Source: Bog-756 sp963699105 (GTDB lineage: Bacteria; Actinomycetota; Acidimicrobiia; Acidimicrobiales; RAAP-2). Taken from it: 64,000 nucleotides of DNA. The notes beneath the pieces are model-generated. The model had not been told where the DNA came from. It searched no databases and worked only from the letters and a program-made list of their open reading frames with translations. The stretch covers positions 682,001-746,000 of the forward strand of contig CAVOTI010000003.1 in the NCBI GenBank assembly GCA_963699105.1, given 5' to 3'. Below are positions 8,910-17,355 of the stretch, piece after piece (the stretch's first letter is position 1; every line of letters begins with the position of its first letter). A program made the position numbers and the translations under genes.

Positions 8910-9655
8910 ATGGCAACAAACATCGTTGACGGTGTAGGGGCGACACCAGCAGCCACCCGGACTGCACCGAGCTGGGAGGGGTACGCGTGGGTGGCGGGGA
9001 TCCTCTTCGTTGTCGCCGTACTGGTGGAGTCCGCTATCGGGATCGGAGTCGGCATCAACCAGAACGACTCGGCCGCGAAGATCGCGAACGCCCTCGCCGA
9101 CCACAAGAACCGGCTCGTGGTGGTCGAGGGGTTGTGCGTCGTCTATGCGGTCATGTTCCCGATCTACCTGTGGAAGTTGCACGACCGTCTCCTGCGCACT
9201 GACGCTGGTGGGTTGCCAGCCCTTGGTTCCTTGCTGCTGGTCGGCGGCGTGCTCTTCGTCGCCCTCCACGCCGTCAGTGATGTCGGGATCTACGGCGTGC
9301 TCGACGGGAAGCTCGCGTTGTTCGGAGCGCAACACGACCACAGTGTCTCTTAAACGCTGTACCTGTTGACCTATGCCGTGGACAGCGTCGCGGACGTCTT
9401 TGGCAGTCTCTTCGCGTTCGCGGCTGGGGTGCTCGTGTTCAGGAGTGGAGTCTTGCCGCGGTGGCTTGGGTGGGTCTCGATCCTCGCTGCCCCTCTGCTG
9501 TTTCTCCAGGCCTTCGCCTCGGAGGCGTGATTTCGTCGTTCGGGCTGGTGCTCGACCTCATCGGATACGTGTTGCTCCTAGTATTCGTCCTGATGAGCAG
9601 CGTCGTCTTGCTTGGGGGCGAGAGATCGATTGGCTACACCGCTCAAGTTGGGTAG
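8910..9655 (+). pseudogene. DUF4386-like membrane protein, broken by a stop (9351) and a frameshift (about 9515)
   Basis: The ATG at 8910 opens a membrane protein (EGYAWVAGILFVVAVLVESA, VVVEGLCVVYAVMFPIYLWK, LPALGSLLLVGGVLFVALHA). It is stopped by TAA at 9351, but the same frame continues with the expected next helix (LYLLTYAVDSVADVFGSLFA, FRSGVLPRWLGWVSILAA). A frame change near 9515 then leads to the last helix (LVLDLIGYVLLLVFVLMSS), ending at 9655. The rebuilt length of about 248 residues suits the DUF4386 family. Two independent lesions make genuine decay more likely here than in genes with a single slip. Confidence 0.65.
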
Positions 9656-10068
9656 AGACCTCTGGCCTAGCTGAGAGGCGCCCGGCGAGTGGGTGGCACC
9701 AAGGGTTCGCAGTGTCCCACTTTGCCGGTGGAACAGGCGGGTGGGCCATGCCATCGAGTTGCCGTTGGGTGACAACGTCAATAACCGCCCCCCTCCCGGT
9801 GTTGTGGAGCGCCCTTCGAGTCGGTCATCCACGAACGTCGATCAAGCGCAAGAGGTCGCTGTCGCGGATCAGCCTGCCTGGCGATTGGGAATCTCTACGT
9901 GACTTTCTCGAGCGTTGCTACTGCGGCACCGGACGGCCTCCGGCAATCTGCGCGAGCAGGGAGACACCGCTTGGACCGGTGAGGCGCTGCTCTGCTTGGT
10001 GGGCTTTGCAAGCAGGGGGTCAGCATCGTGTCGCATGGTGGCCGTCGGCATCTCCGAGCGGTCCCTCC
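9656..10068. other. Non-coding stretch at the right end of the accessory region
   Basis: No supported gene. It holds the second copy of the tRNA-Ala-derived 20-mer (10003-10022). It also holds a 26-base near-repeat: 9778-9803 matches 8717-8742 with two mismatches (shared start tcaataac, shared end ctcccggtgtt). Confidence 0.5.
10003..10022. repeat. Direct repeat copy 2 of the tRNA-Ala anticodon arm (att-like)
   Basis: Exact 20-base match to 1401-1420. The matching stops at both ends, so the 3' half of a tRNA is not present beside it. It fits the far end of an integrated element only if the displaced tRNA end has been lost or replaced. Confidence 0.55.
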
Positions 10069-10945
10069 TCAGACCAGAATCGGGGGACCAGCCACCGCCG
10101 GGCCGTTCGATCCGACTGGGTCCACCTGGCCACCACCCGCCCGGCCACGCGTCGTGGGCCACTGGCGCCACGCCGACCAGAGCCGCCCGATCAAGTAGGC
10201 GGCGGCGCTGAAGATCCCCACGAAGAACCCGATCGGCCAGTTCGACTCATAGGAACTGGCGATCGCCGCCCACACAGTGATGAGCGCGATGACCACCGAC
10301 AGGAGAATGGCAAGCGGAGGTCGGACAGTGAATGAGCGGGCGGCGGCGGGGGGACCGATCATCAGCGAGAAGATCAGTAGCGCGCCCACGACCGGCACGG
10401 TCAGCGCCGTGGCTCCGGCGAGGACGAGCAGGAAGGCCAGTTCGATTCGGTAGCTCGAAATACCCTTGGACTCGGCGACCTCGGGCACGATGGACGACAA
10501 GAGCAGGGGGCGGTACAGGAATCCGATGGCGGCGATGCAGGCAATGGCCAGGAGCGCCACGGGCAAGCAACTCGGTCGTGGACACACCCAGGACCTCACC
10601 GAAGAGCAACGAGTAGAGCTGGGGTTCGTACTCCTCCGAGCGGGTGAGGAAGATTGCCCCGATAGCCAGCCCGAGGACGAGCACGAACGCGGTGACCACA
10701 TCGTGGCGGCCCCTCCGACCGAGCGTGGCGATGCCGAAGGCGGCGAGTCCGGCCGCCCCGGCCAACCCGAGTAGCGCACTGAACCCGAAGATGTTGGCCG
10801 CGGCAGCCCCGGCGAAGGCGCTATTGGGGATGGCGTGTGCCGGGAATGCCGAGCCACGGAGCACAACGAAGAAGCCGACGACCCCGGCCAACACCGCGAT
10901 GATCGTGGCCACGATCCAGGTGTTGGTCATGAAACTAGAGAACAT
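10069..10945 (-). pseudogene. Zinc/manganese ABC transporter permease (ZnuB/MntB-like, second of two), frameshifted near 10570
   Basis: The ATG at 10945 opens MFSSFMTNTWIVATIIAVL, then VVLRGSAFPAHAIPNSAFAG, the conserved signature of ABC-3 family permeases. After STTELL the frame slips near 10570 and continues in another frame with AIGFLYRPLLLSSIVPEVAE, LTVPVVGALLIFSLMIGPPA and a last helix, to a stop at 10069. The rebuilt protein (about 290 residues) is full length. It lies 54 bases after the first permease in the same operon. ABC-3 systems import Zn2+ or Mn2+. The adjacent zur and arsR/smtB genes favour zinc. Confidence 0.75.
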
Positions 10946-10999
10946 CCCAACTCCTCGGCTCGAGGTTGCTGTTTGCCGGACCCTTGGCCGGATTCGGGC

Positions 11000-11899
11000 T
11001 CATCGCTCGACGACCGAAACCACGGCGAGTGGACCCCTCCGGTGCCCGGTGAGGGCTCGAACGGGAGGGGCTCCAGAGATGAGGTAGGCCGCGAAGGTGA
11101 TGAAGACGATGAAGGAGCTGACCGGGAAGCCGGCGTGGTCGGCACCCCAGTAGTAGCTGTCATAGGCGAGGAGCGTACCGAGCCACGTGGCGCCGACGCC
11201 GATGGCAATGGCGGCTGCCAAGGCAGCACCGAATCGGTCGGTTACCCGGAGGGCGGTGGCGGCCGGACCGATGAGCAATGTCGTCGAGAGGATGGCGCCG
11301 ATGGCGAGTGACGAGAGTCCGACGGCTACGGCAAGGGCGACCATGAACCCGATGCCGACCAGTCGGACCGGGACACCCCGGGCCGCCGCCATGTCGGCAT
11401 TGGTGGATGCCAGGAGGAGTGGGCGGTAGAGCACGGCGATTAGCCCGACTGCGACGACACTCAGCACGATCACAACCGAGACGGTGGAGGCATCGATGCT
11501 GAAGATGGAGCCGAAGAGGATCGTCTGGGTGGCGCCGGTGGTGGCGCCCGTGGTGGTGTCCAAGTACAGGAAGAGCGCGGTCAGGCCGGTAGCGGCACCG
11601 AGGACGATGCCGGTCGCCAAATCCCGGCCCCGCACCCTTTGGACGCCGACGGCTTCCATGGCACCGCCCCCGGCCAGCCCTCCCCCGATGAATCCGGCAA
11701 GAGGACTGAGTCCGTGCAGGAACGCCGCCGAGCCGCCGGCCGCCGCCACATCGGTGAGGGCATGCCCGGCGAAGGACTGCCCGCGCATGACGGTGAAAAC
11801 CCCCACCACCGCCGAGACAACGGCAGCGACACCGCCGACGACCAGTGCCACGTGTACCGGTTGGCTGGAGAAGAATCCTGGCTCGAAGACCCAGTGCAT
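11000..11899 (-). CDS. Zinc/manganese ABC transporter permease (ABC-3 family)
   Basis: 299 residues, the only intact reading frame in this transport operon. The protein starts MHWVFEPGFFSSQPVHVALV and has VFTVMRGQSFAGHALTDVAA (the family's F.GHA motif), LYRPLLLASTNADMAAARGV, LAIGAILSTTLLIGPAATAL and about eight membrane segments. The ATG at 11899 lies five bases after the restored stop of the ATPase gene (TGA at 11907-11905), so translation is likely coupled. An in-frame upstream extension exists only because of the frame slip in the ATPase tail. Confidence 0.85.
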   Translation of the reverse strand: MHWVFEPGFFSSQPVHVALVVGGVAAVVSAVVGVFTVMRGQSFAGHALTDVAAAGGSAAFLHGLSPLAGFIGGGLAGGGAMEAVGVQRVRGRDLATGIVLGAATGLTALFLYLDTTTGATTGATQTILFGSIFSIDASTVSVVIVLSVVAVGLIAVLYRPLLLASTNADMAAARGVPVRLVGIGFMVALAVAVGLSSLAIGAILSTTLLIGPAATALRVTDRFGAALAAAIAIGVGATWLGTLLAYDSYYWGADHAGFPVSSFIVFITFAAYLISGAPPVRALTGHRRGPLAVVSVVER

Positions 11900-11904
11900 G
11901 GCCC

Positions 11905-12761
11905 TCAATCGACCTTGAACTCGTGAACGGAGCCGTTCAGGTCGACAATGTCGTCGGATGCCGATGCGACGACGATGCACGCGCCCGTGCACGTGGAGGA
12001 CGTCGACGTGATGCCCGTAGAGCTTTGTCAGAACGTCGGCGCGGATCACCTCGTCGGTGGTCCCGGCGGCCGCCCGCCCATCGGCCAGGTAGACGACCTG
12101 ATCCATGACCGGCAGCAGCGGGTTCATCTCGTGCGCCGAGAGCAGCACGGCGATCCGCTGCTCGACGGCGATCCGGTGCAGCAGGGTGACGATCTCCTGG
12201 CCCGAACGCAGGTCGAGGTTGGCCAGGGGTTCATCGAGAAGCAGCAGCTCGGGGCCGGGCGATCAGGGCATGGGCGATGAGAACCCGCTGTTGTTCGCCG
12301 CCCGACAGGGTCCCCACCCGGGCGTCGGCGAAACCTAGCGGCATCGACCGCGGTCAGCATCTCGTCGACCGCGGCATGGCGCGTGCCGAGATGGTACCGG
12401 CATCCCGAAACGTTGGCCATCGAGCCCGAGGGCCAACCAGGTCCCGTGCTCGCATCGGGCACGTCCGGATCGAGCAGCACCTTCTGTGGCACATACCCGA
12501 TCGCCCGGTGCCCGGCGCCTTCGGGGCGTCCCTCGATGAGCACACGGCCGGCATCCGGTCGTCTGGAGGCCCAGGATCACCCGCAGACAGCGTGGTTTTG
12601 CCGGCGCCATTGGAGCCGATCAGCCCGGTGAACTCGCCGGCCCCGACGCTGAAGCTGACCTCGTCGAGGATCTGCCGGCCGCCCAGAGCGACACTGACAC
12701 CCTCGACCTCGAGCGACCGAGCGCGTCCTCGCGCCACCGTGCGCTCCAGGTCTCCGCTCAC
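11905..12761 (-). pseudogene. Zinc/manganese ABC transporter ATPase (ZnuC/MntA-like) with several frame slips
   Basis: GTG at 12761, overlapping the end of the binding-protein gene (GTGA). All ATPase motifs are present but spread over three frames. Walker A GSNGAGKTTL (near 12600) is followed by VILGLQ, IGYVPQKVLLDPDVP with the Q-loop, signature LSGGEQQR (near 12290), Walker B LLLLDEPLANLD, and LLSAHEMNPLLPVMDQVVYL with the switch His. The tail ASDDIVDLNGSVHEFKVD ends at TGA 11907-11905. At least five single-base shifts are needed in 850 bases, yet no motif is lost. That pattern suggests sequence error or very recent decay. Confidence 0.7.
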
Positions 12762-13737
12762 AGGTGCTCGGTCGAGGTACCGCTGGTGACGGCGGACCGG
12801 ATGGCGTTGACCTCGGCCAGCATCCACGACTGGTAGTCGTAGCCCGGGGTGGGCATGGTCTCGTAGACGCCCACCACCGGAACACCCGCCTTCATGGCGG
12901 TCTGCGCGGATCGAGGTGGTCAGGTCGTCGACCACCTGTTGGTTGTAGGCGAAGACCTTGACCTGATGCTTGGTGAAGAATCCGTTCTCCAGGGTGATGT
13001 CCTCGGGATTCGGGTCGACGCCGTTCATGATGTCGGCCTGGAAACGGAACGGGGTGAGGATGTTCATGCCCATGGCCTGGAGCAGGTAGTCGGCGACCGG
13101 CTCGGTGACGGCCACGGGCGTGCCGGGGAAGTGCGCCTTGAACGCGGCGATGGCGGTGTGCCAGCGGAACGCAAGCGATGCGTCGAAGGTGGTCAGGTTG
13201 GCCTGGAAGTACGCGGCGTGGCCGGGCTGGAGCTCGGAGAGGTCCTTGGCCATGACCTTGGCCACCGCCGGCATCGTCTTCGGGTCGTACCAGAGGTGGG
13301 GGTTGGGGGTGTCGGTCGGCAGACTCAGCACGTGCTGGGCGACGATGATCTTGCGGCTTCGCGTCGGGTGAGGCCGACTCGATCGTGTTCATGAAGGGGT
13401 CGTAGCCCACGCCGTTCTGCACGATCAGCTGTGCCGCGCTCACTTCCTGCGCCACGCTCGGGGTCGACTCGAAGGTATGAGGATCGGTGTTGGGGTTGTT
13501 CAGGATCGACGAGACGTGCACATACTTGCCGCCGATCTGGGACAGCACGTCGGCGTACTCGTTCTCGGCTCCGATGGCGTTGACCACGCCCGGGGTCGAT
13601 GAGCTCGACGGAGTGGCGCTGCTGGATCCACACGCTGAGATTCCCAGACCGGTCAGCACCAGAGCGGCGATTGCCACCACCCCGGAAGCGCCCCTGAGGC
13701 GTCGTCCCGTGCCCATAATCTGCCCGGCAGTCATCAT
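12758..13737 (-). pseudogene. Zinc/manganese ABC transporter substrate-binding lipoprotein (ZnuA-like), two frame slips
   Basis: The ATG at 13737 gives a lipoprotein signal (AALVLTGLGISAC, with the lipobox Cys) and a Ser/Thr linker. The ZnuA/TroA fold follows: GAENEYADVLSQIGGKYV, NPNTDPHTFESTPS with a metal-binding His, and VQNGVGYDPFM. The frame changes near 13360, and the other frame has DTPNPHLWYDPKTMPAVA with the second His. A second change near 12905 is followed by AGVPVVGVYETMPTPGYDYQ and a stop at 12758. The His-rich acidic loop typical of high-affinity zinc binders is absent, so zinc versus manganese is decided mainly by the neighbouring zur gene. Confidence 0.75.
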
Positions 13738-13795
13738 GGCGCAGAACTTATCCTCAGACTGAGTCTCAACACAAGTCCGACCCGTTAGCATCTTG

Positions 13796-13821
13796 CATAA
13801 GTACATCCGCATGTGTTTATG
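13796..13821. promoter_or_regulatory. 12-2-12 inverted repeat, likely ArsR/SmtB- or Zur-type operator
   Basis: Half-sites cataagtacatc and catgtgtttatg, two bases apart; 10 of 12 positions are symmetric. The 12-2-12 spacing is typical of ArsR/SmtB operators. It sits between the divergent zinc transport operon and arsR, just ahead of the arsR GTG. A second, shorter palindrome (agactgagtct, 13756-13766) lies nearer the transporter start. Confidence 0.55.
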
Positions 13822-13828
13822 TGAAGTG

Positions 13829-14122
13829 GTGTCTGTAGCGACCAGGACCTACGAAGCGGCCGGTGAGTTGCTCCGGGTGCTGGCGGCGCCGGCCCGCTTG
13901 GCCATCGTGGTCGAGTTGGCCGCGCAGCCCTGTCACGTCCACGAGCTGGTTGATCGGCTGGAGATGAGCCAGCCGCTCGTGTCCCAACACCTCCGGGTGC
14001 TGCGGGGAGCCAGGTTGGTGGACGTGGAGCGCAACGGGCGGGAGGCCGTCTACTCGCTGATCGACCAACACGTCGCTCACATCGTCGCTGACGCCGTCAA
14101 CCATGCAAAGGAGATCCCATGA
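13829..14122 (+). CDS. ArsR/SmtB-family metalloregulator
   Basis: 97 residues from the GTG at 13829. Winged-helix pattern: ELLRVLAAPARLAIVVELA, PCHVHELVDRLEMSQPLVSQ, HLRVLRGARLVDVERNGREA, YSLIDQHVAHIVADAV. The DxHxxH-like C-terminal helix (DQHVAHI) matches the alpha5 zinc site of SmtB/CzrA relatives. An ATG at 13811 is in frame, but it lies inside the palindrome and has no ribosome site, so I prefer the GTG. The stop overlaps the next ATG (ATGA). In mycobacteria an smtB-zur pair has the same order. The likely role is zinc-responsive control of this locus. Confidence 0.85.
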   Translation: MSVATRTYEAAGELLRVLAAPARLAIVVELAAQPCHVHELVDRLEMSQPLVSQHLRVLRGARLVDVERNGREAVYSLIDQHVAHIVADAVNHAKEIP

Positions 14123-14415
14123 CCACGACCGAACACACCGTCCACGGTGACCACGGCCATGCCCACGGCCCGGACTGTGGCCACGTCGCCGTCGACCACG
14201 ATGGACACGTCGACTACATCCACGACGGTCACGCCCACAGCGAGCACGATGGCCACTATGACGAGCACCCGCTCCCCCATGTCGAGCATGCCGGCCACAG
14301 CCACCAGCACGGTGCCGACTGCGGACACGAGACGGTTGAGCACGACGGACACGTCGACTACGTCCACGACGGACATCACCACGCTGCCCACGAAGGCCAC
14401 TACGACGAGCACTGA
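14119..14415 (+). CDS. His-rich metal-binding protein between arsR and zur
   Basis: 98 residues, roughly one third His, with many Asp/Glu and two Cys. It consists of two similar halves, each with a Cys-Gly-His (DCGH) followed by HDGHVDYIHDGH or HDGHVDYVHDGH and ending GHYDEH. No signal peptide or membrane segment is present, so it should be cytoplasmic. Its ATG overlaps the arsR stop and zur follows 44 bases later, so all three are probably one transcript. A zinc buffer, store or chaperone serving the two sensors is the simplest inference. I know no named family for it. Confidence 0.8.
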   Translation: MTTTEHTVHGDHGHAHGPDCGHVAVDHDGHVDYIHDGHAHSEHDGHYDEHPLPHVEHAGHSHQHGADCGHETVEHDGHVDYVHDGHHHAAHEGHYDEH

Positions 14416-14459
14416 TTCGGGGGGGGTCATCCCCACTGCCTCGACGACGGAAGGACGTG

Positions 14460-14909
14460 ATGACAGCAACTGCTCCTGAAGATGACCTGCACGATGTCGT
14501 CGAAGACCGACTGCGTCGCGCCGACCAACGGTACACATCTGGTCGACGAGCCATCATCGGCCTGCTGGTGGACGTCGGGTACCCGATCAGCATTGGGGAC
14601 ATCGCCGATCGGCTACCCGATCTGCCCCGCAGTTCCGCCTATCGTCACCTTCTCGACCTGCAGGTCGCCGGGGTGGTCCGGCGGATCGCCGCCAATGACG
14701 AGTTCGCTCGCTACGAGCTGGCTGAAGAGTTCACTGAGCACCACCACCACCTGCTGTGCACGCACTGCGGCAAGGTCATCGATGTCACCCCTCCTCCGAC
14801 CTTCGAACGACGGGTGACGGTCACCGTGGAGGAGCTTGCCGGGGCGGAAGGGTTCCAACCCCACAGCCACCGCCTCGACATCCTGGGACTCTGCCGGGAC
14901 TGCCACTGA
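14460..14909 (+). CDS. zur: Zinc uptake regulator (Fur family)
   Basis: 149 residues. N-terminal winged helix (RRAIIGLLVDVGYPISIGDI, LPRSSAYRHLLDLQVAGVVR) and C-terminal dimer domain with the regulatory His cluster HHHHLLCTHCGKVIDV. The structural zinc CxxC (CTHC) and a second pair at the very end (CRDC) complete the Fur-family zinc site. The ATG at 14460 follows ggaagg; a GTG three bases earlier is possible. Context (zinc ABC operon, SmtB-like regulator, His-rich protein) favours Zur over Fur or Mur. With zinc bound, Zur normally represses uptake genes. Confidence 0.88.
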   Translation: MTATAPEDDLHDVVEDRLRRADQRYTSGRRAIIGLLVDVGYPISIGDIADRLPDLPRSSAYRHLLDLQVAGVVRRIAANDEFARYELAEEFTEHHHHLLCTHCGKVIDVTPPPTFERRVTVTVEELAGAEGFQPHSHRLDILGLCRDCH

Positions 14910-15029
14910 GCCAGGCCGTAGGACACCTGGTAGTGGGTCAGTTCGGATCGGGAGAACGTGCCAAGCAGGTCAGGCGCCCGGTCGACGGGGTGACGCTCCC
15001 CGACTCGATCGACAGAGAGCCACGACGGA

Positions 15030-15647
15030 TCAGCCCGACAGTCGACTCTTCACCGCCCAGCGAGCACGGGCGACGGCAGCTGGATCATCGTGGAGGACAC
15101 TGACGATGTTCGTACCGGCGAGAATGACACCGAGTTCGAAGGCGATCTGTGCGGGGTCGGTGCCCGGCGGCAGTTCACCGCGCTCAACGGCGATCTTGGC
15201 TTCGCCCTCGAGCAGGTCCCGCCACTGCCGTTGGATACGGGCCACTTCGTCATGGACACGTCCGGTGCGCGCCCCGACCTCGGCGGAGGCGGCGACGAAG
15301 AAGCAGCCACCGGGAAAGATGCGCCGCTCCACGTAGGAGAGGAAGCCGTCACATAGGGCGAGCAGGCGGTCGCACCCTGGCTCGGTCGCACTCAACGCTG
15401 GTGTGACCACTTCGACGATGAAGCTGTCGCGCGCTGCGTTGATGGTCGCCAGCTGGAGTTCCTCCTTGGAGCCGAACAGCGCGTAGACACTGCTCTTGGC
15501 GGTCCCGGTGGCGTCGGCGAGCCGGCCGATCGAAAGCCCTTCGATGCCCTCGATCGTCGCCAGCTGTGCCGCCTGTTTCACGATGCGGGCACGTGATCGC
15601 TCACCGGGGGCTCGGGTCTGCTTCCTCGGTGCCTCCTCCTCTCGCAT
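15030..15647 (-). CDS. TetR/AcrR-family transcriptional regulator
   Basis: 205 residues. The HTH is ARIVKQAAQLATIEGIEGLS, IGRLADATGTAKSSVYALFG, SKEELQLATINAARD. The C-terminal domain resembles the TetR_C_6 type (YVERRIFPGGCFFVAASAEV, ARIQRQWRDLLEGEAKIAVE). I chose the ATG at 15647 (MREEEAPRKQ); a longer reading to 15698 would enter the operator. It is divergent from a methyltransferase gene, with a long inverted repeat between them, so it most probably represses both. Confidence 0.88.
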   Translation of the reverse strand: MREEEAPRKQTRAPGERSRARIVKQAAQLATIEGIEGLSIGRLADATGTAKSSVYALFGSKEELQLATINAARDSFIVEVVTPALSATEPGCDRLLALCDGFLSYVERRIFPGGCFFVAASAEVGARTGRVHDEVARIQRQWRDLLEGEAKIAVERGELPPGTDPAQIAFELGVILAGTNIVSVLHDDPAAVARARWAVKSRLSG

Positions 15648-15681
15648 CGGCTCGTTTTCCTTCTTTCGCCCATCTGACCCC

Positions 15682-15731
15682 TTGCATCTTAGACGCACGA
15701 CCGTTTACAATACTTGCACGATCGTCCGTCT
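15682..15731. promoter_or_regulatory. TetR operator and methyltransferase promoter
   Basis: A long inverted repeat has arms agacgcacgaccgt (15691-15704) and acgatcgtccgtct (15718-15731), 12 of 14 positions matching, with a 13-base spacer. The spacer holds tacaat (15706-15711), a good -10 box, and ttgcat at 15682-15687 lies 18 bases upstream as a -35. A repressor bound to the arms would cover the promoter of the rightward gene. Confidence 0.65.
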
Positions 15732-15749
15732 AGTAGAAGGTCGGAGCCA

Positions 15750-16538
15750 GTGATCGGCGCGAACTGGAAAGAAGCAGGCCGGGGCTGGGGGGCGCGTGCC
15801 GCGGAGTGGGCGTACCTGTTCGAGCCGTACGCTCGCCCGGCGAACGAGTTGTTGTTCGACCGTCTGGGAATCGGGGACGGTGCGCGTCTCCTCGACATCG
15901 CCTGTGGGTCCGGGTTCGCTGCCCATCTTGCCGCCGAGAGGAAGGCCCAGGTCTCGGGATTGGACGCGGCGGAGTCCCTGGTGGCGATCGCACGGACGAG
16001 AACCCCGAGCGGGAGCTTCCACGTCGGGGACATGTTCGACCTGCCGTTCGCAGATGACAGCTTTGATGTCGCGACGAGCTTCAATGGCATCTGGAAAGGA
16101 TGCGAAGGTGCGTTGAGGGAAGCTCGCCGGGTACTCGTTCCCAAGGGTCGACTGGGACTCAGTTTCTGGGGGCGGTTCGACCGTCTTGGCCTCATGCCGT
16201 ACTTCCTCAAGATCATCGAGCTGTCTCCGCCTGAACACGGGGAAGCCAACATGGAGCACGGGGACACCGGGCGCCACGGTGTCGTGGAAGACATGCTGGC
16301 AGCTACGGGCTTCACCATGGTGGAGCGAGGAGCCGTTGATGTCGTCAATGAGTGGCCTGACACCGCCACGGCCGTCCGTGCGTTGGCGGCGGCAGGACCG
16401 TCCGTCCCTGCCATCGAGGCGGTCGGCTACGAAGCATTCTGTCAGGCGTTGCATGAGGTCATCTCGCCATTGTGCGAGCGGGATGTCGGCGTCCGGGTGG
16501 CCTCCGAGTTCGGATGGATCGTGGCAAGTGCTGACTGA
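15750..16538 (+). CDS. Class I SAM-dependent methyltransferase
   Basis: 262 residues. Motif I is RLLDIACGSGFAAHLAAERK, then VSGLDAAESLVAIA, GDMFDLPFADDSFDVATSFN, and RRVLVPKGRLGLSFWG. The GTG at 15750 follows ggtcggagcca; a longer frame from 15714 would start inside the operator. The adjacent TetR gene and operator suggest that it is induced by a small molecule, possibly the compound it methylates. That is inference only. Confidence 0.85.
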   Translation: MIGANWKEAGRGWGARAAEWAYLFEPYARPANELLFDRLGIGDGARLLDIACGSGFAAHLAAERKAQVSGLDAAESLVAIARTRTPSGSFHVGDMFDLPFADDSFDVATSFNGIWKGCEGALREARRVLVPKGRLGLSFWGRFDRLGLMPYFLKIIELSPPEHGEANMEHGDTGRHGVVEDMLAATGFTMVERGAVDVVNEWPDTATAVRALAAAGPSVPAIEAVGYEAFCQALHEVISPLCERDVGVRVASEFGWIVASAD

Positions 16539-16795
16539 TCTGATGCGAGTCCGGCAACGACCGACGAATGCCGTCGTCACTCCCGGTCGGGAGCACCCCA
16601 CCCAACCGGGAGCTGTGGGATGCCCTTGCGTGCTGCGCCAACTCAGGCGAATCGAGAAGGGGCACCCAGACATCTCGGGGGACAGAAGGTGGTTCAAGGC
16701 GAGAAGCCTTTCCCCCTGAGGAGAACGGCGGACTGGAGGGGTGATGGCGGCCAATGGGCCGTGTGCCCACGAATCGACAAGAACGGAGTGATCCC

Positions 16796-17248
16796 ATGAC
16801 GCAACTGAGTATTCAGGAAACCTTGTATCCGGATCTCACTTGCTTCGGGTGCGGTCATGCCAATCCCGACGGCTTTCACCTCCGTAGCTACAAAGAGAAT
16901 GGGGTCACCGTGGCCACTTTCACTCCTCGCCCCGAACACGACAACGGGTTCGGCTTCCTCAATGGGGGGATCATCTCAACGGCACTCGATTGCCACACCG
17001 CGGCTGTTGCGATGTGGGAAGCCCATCGCCATGGTTGGAAGGCCGATGAAGGTGCGCCGGTTCCCTTCATCACCGCTGGCTTCGACGTGCGATTCCTGCG
17101 GCCCACTCCGTTGGGACTGCCGCTGTCGCTTCGGGCTGAACCCGTGGAGCTTTCTGAGTTGGCCATCGTTGTGAGTGCCGAGCTCGTCTATGACGACAAG
17201 GTGCGGGCGACGATGCTGGCGAACTGGCTGCGATTCCATCCTCGGTAG
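16796..17248 (+). CDS. Hotdog-fold thioesterase (PaaI-like)
   Basis: 150 residues. CFGCGHANPDGFHLRSY at the N-terminus, then PRPEHDNGFGFLNGGIISTA, DCHTAAVAM and FDVRFLRPTPLGLPLSLRAE are typical of the PaaI / 4HBT-type hotdog fold acting on acyl-CoA thioesters. The ATG at 16796 follows ggagtg. The Cys pair near the N-terminus is shared with a set of actinobacterial relatives. It is transcribed alone; the specific acyl substrate is unknown. Confidence 0.8.
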   Translation: MTQLSIQETLYPDLTCFGCGHANPDGFHLRSYKENGVTVATFTPRPEHDNGFGFLNGGIISTALDCHTAAVAMWEAHRHGWKADEGAPVPFITAGFDVRFLRPTPLGLPLSLRAEPVELSELAIVVSAELVYDDKVRATMLANWLRFHPR

Positions 17249-17355
17249 AACCAAGGCCGGCGGGAGACGGAGGCTGTTTGAGCCGCCCACCGGATGAGGC
17301 ACGTGAACCGAGTGCTCCGATGAAGCGTCCATGGCCAGATCTGCCGATGCCACGG

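Noticed and set aside
8700..9810. Integron-type attC sites bracketing small accessory genes
   Set aside because: The repeats lack paired RYYYAAC and GTTRRRY core sites, genes are in mixed orientation, and no integron integrase is visible.
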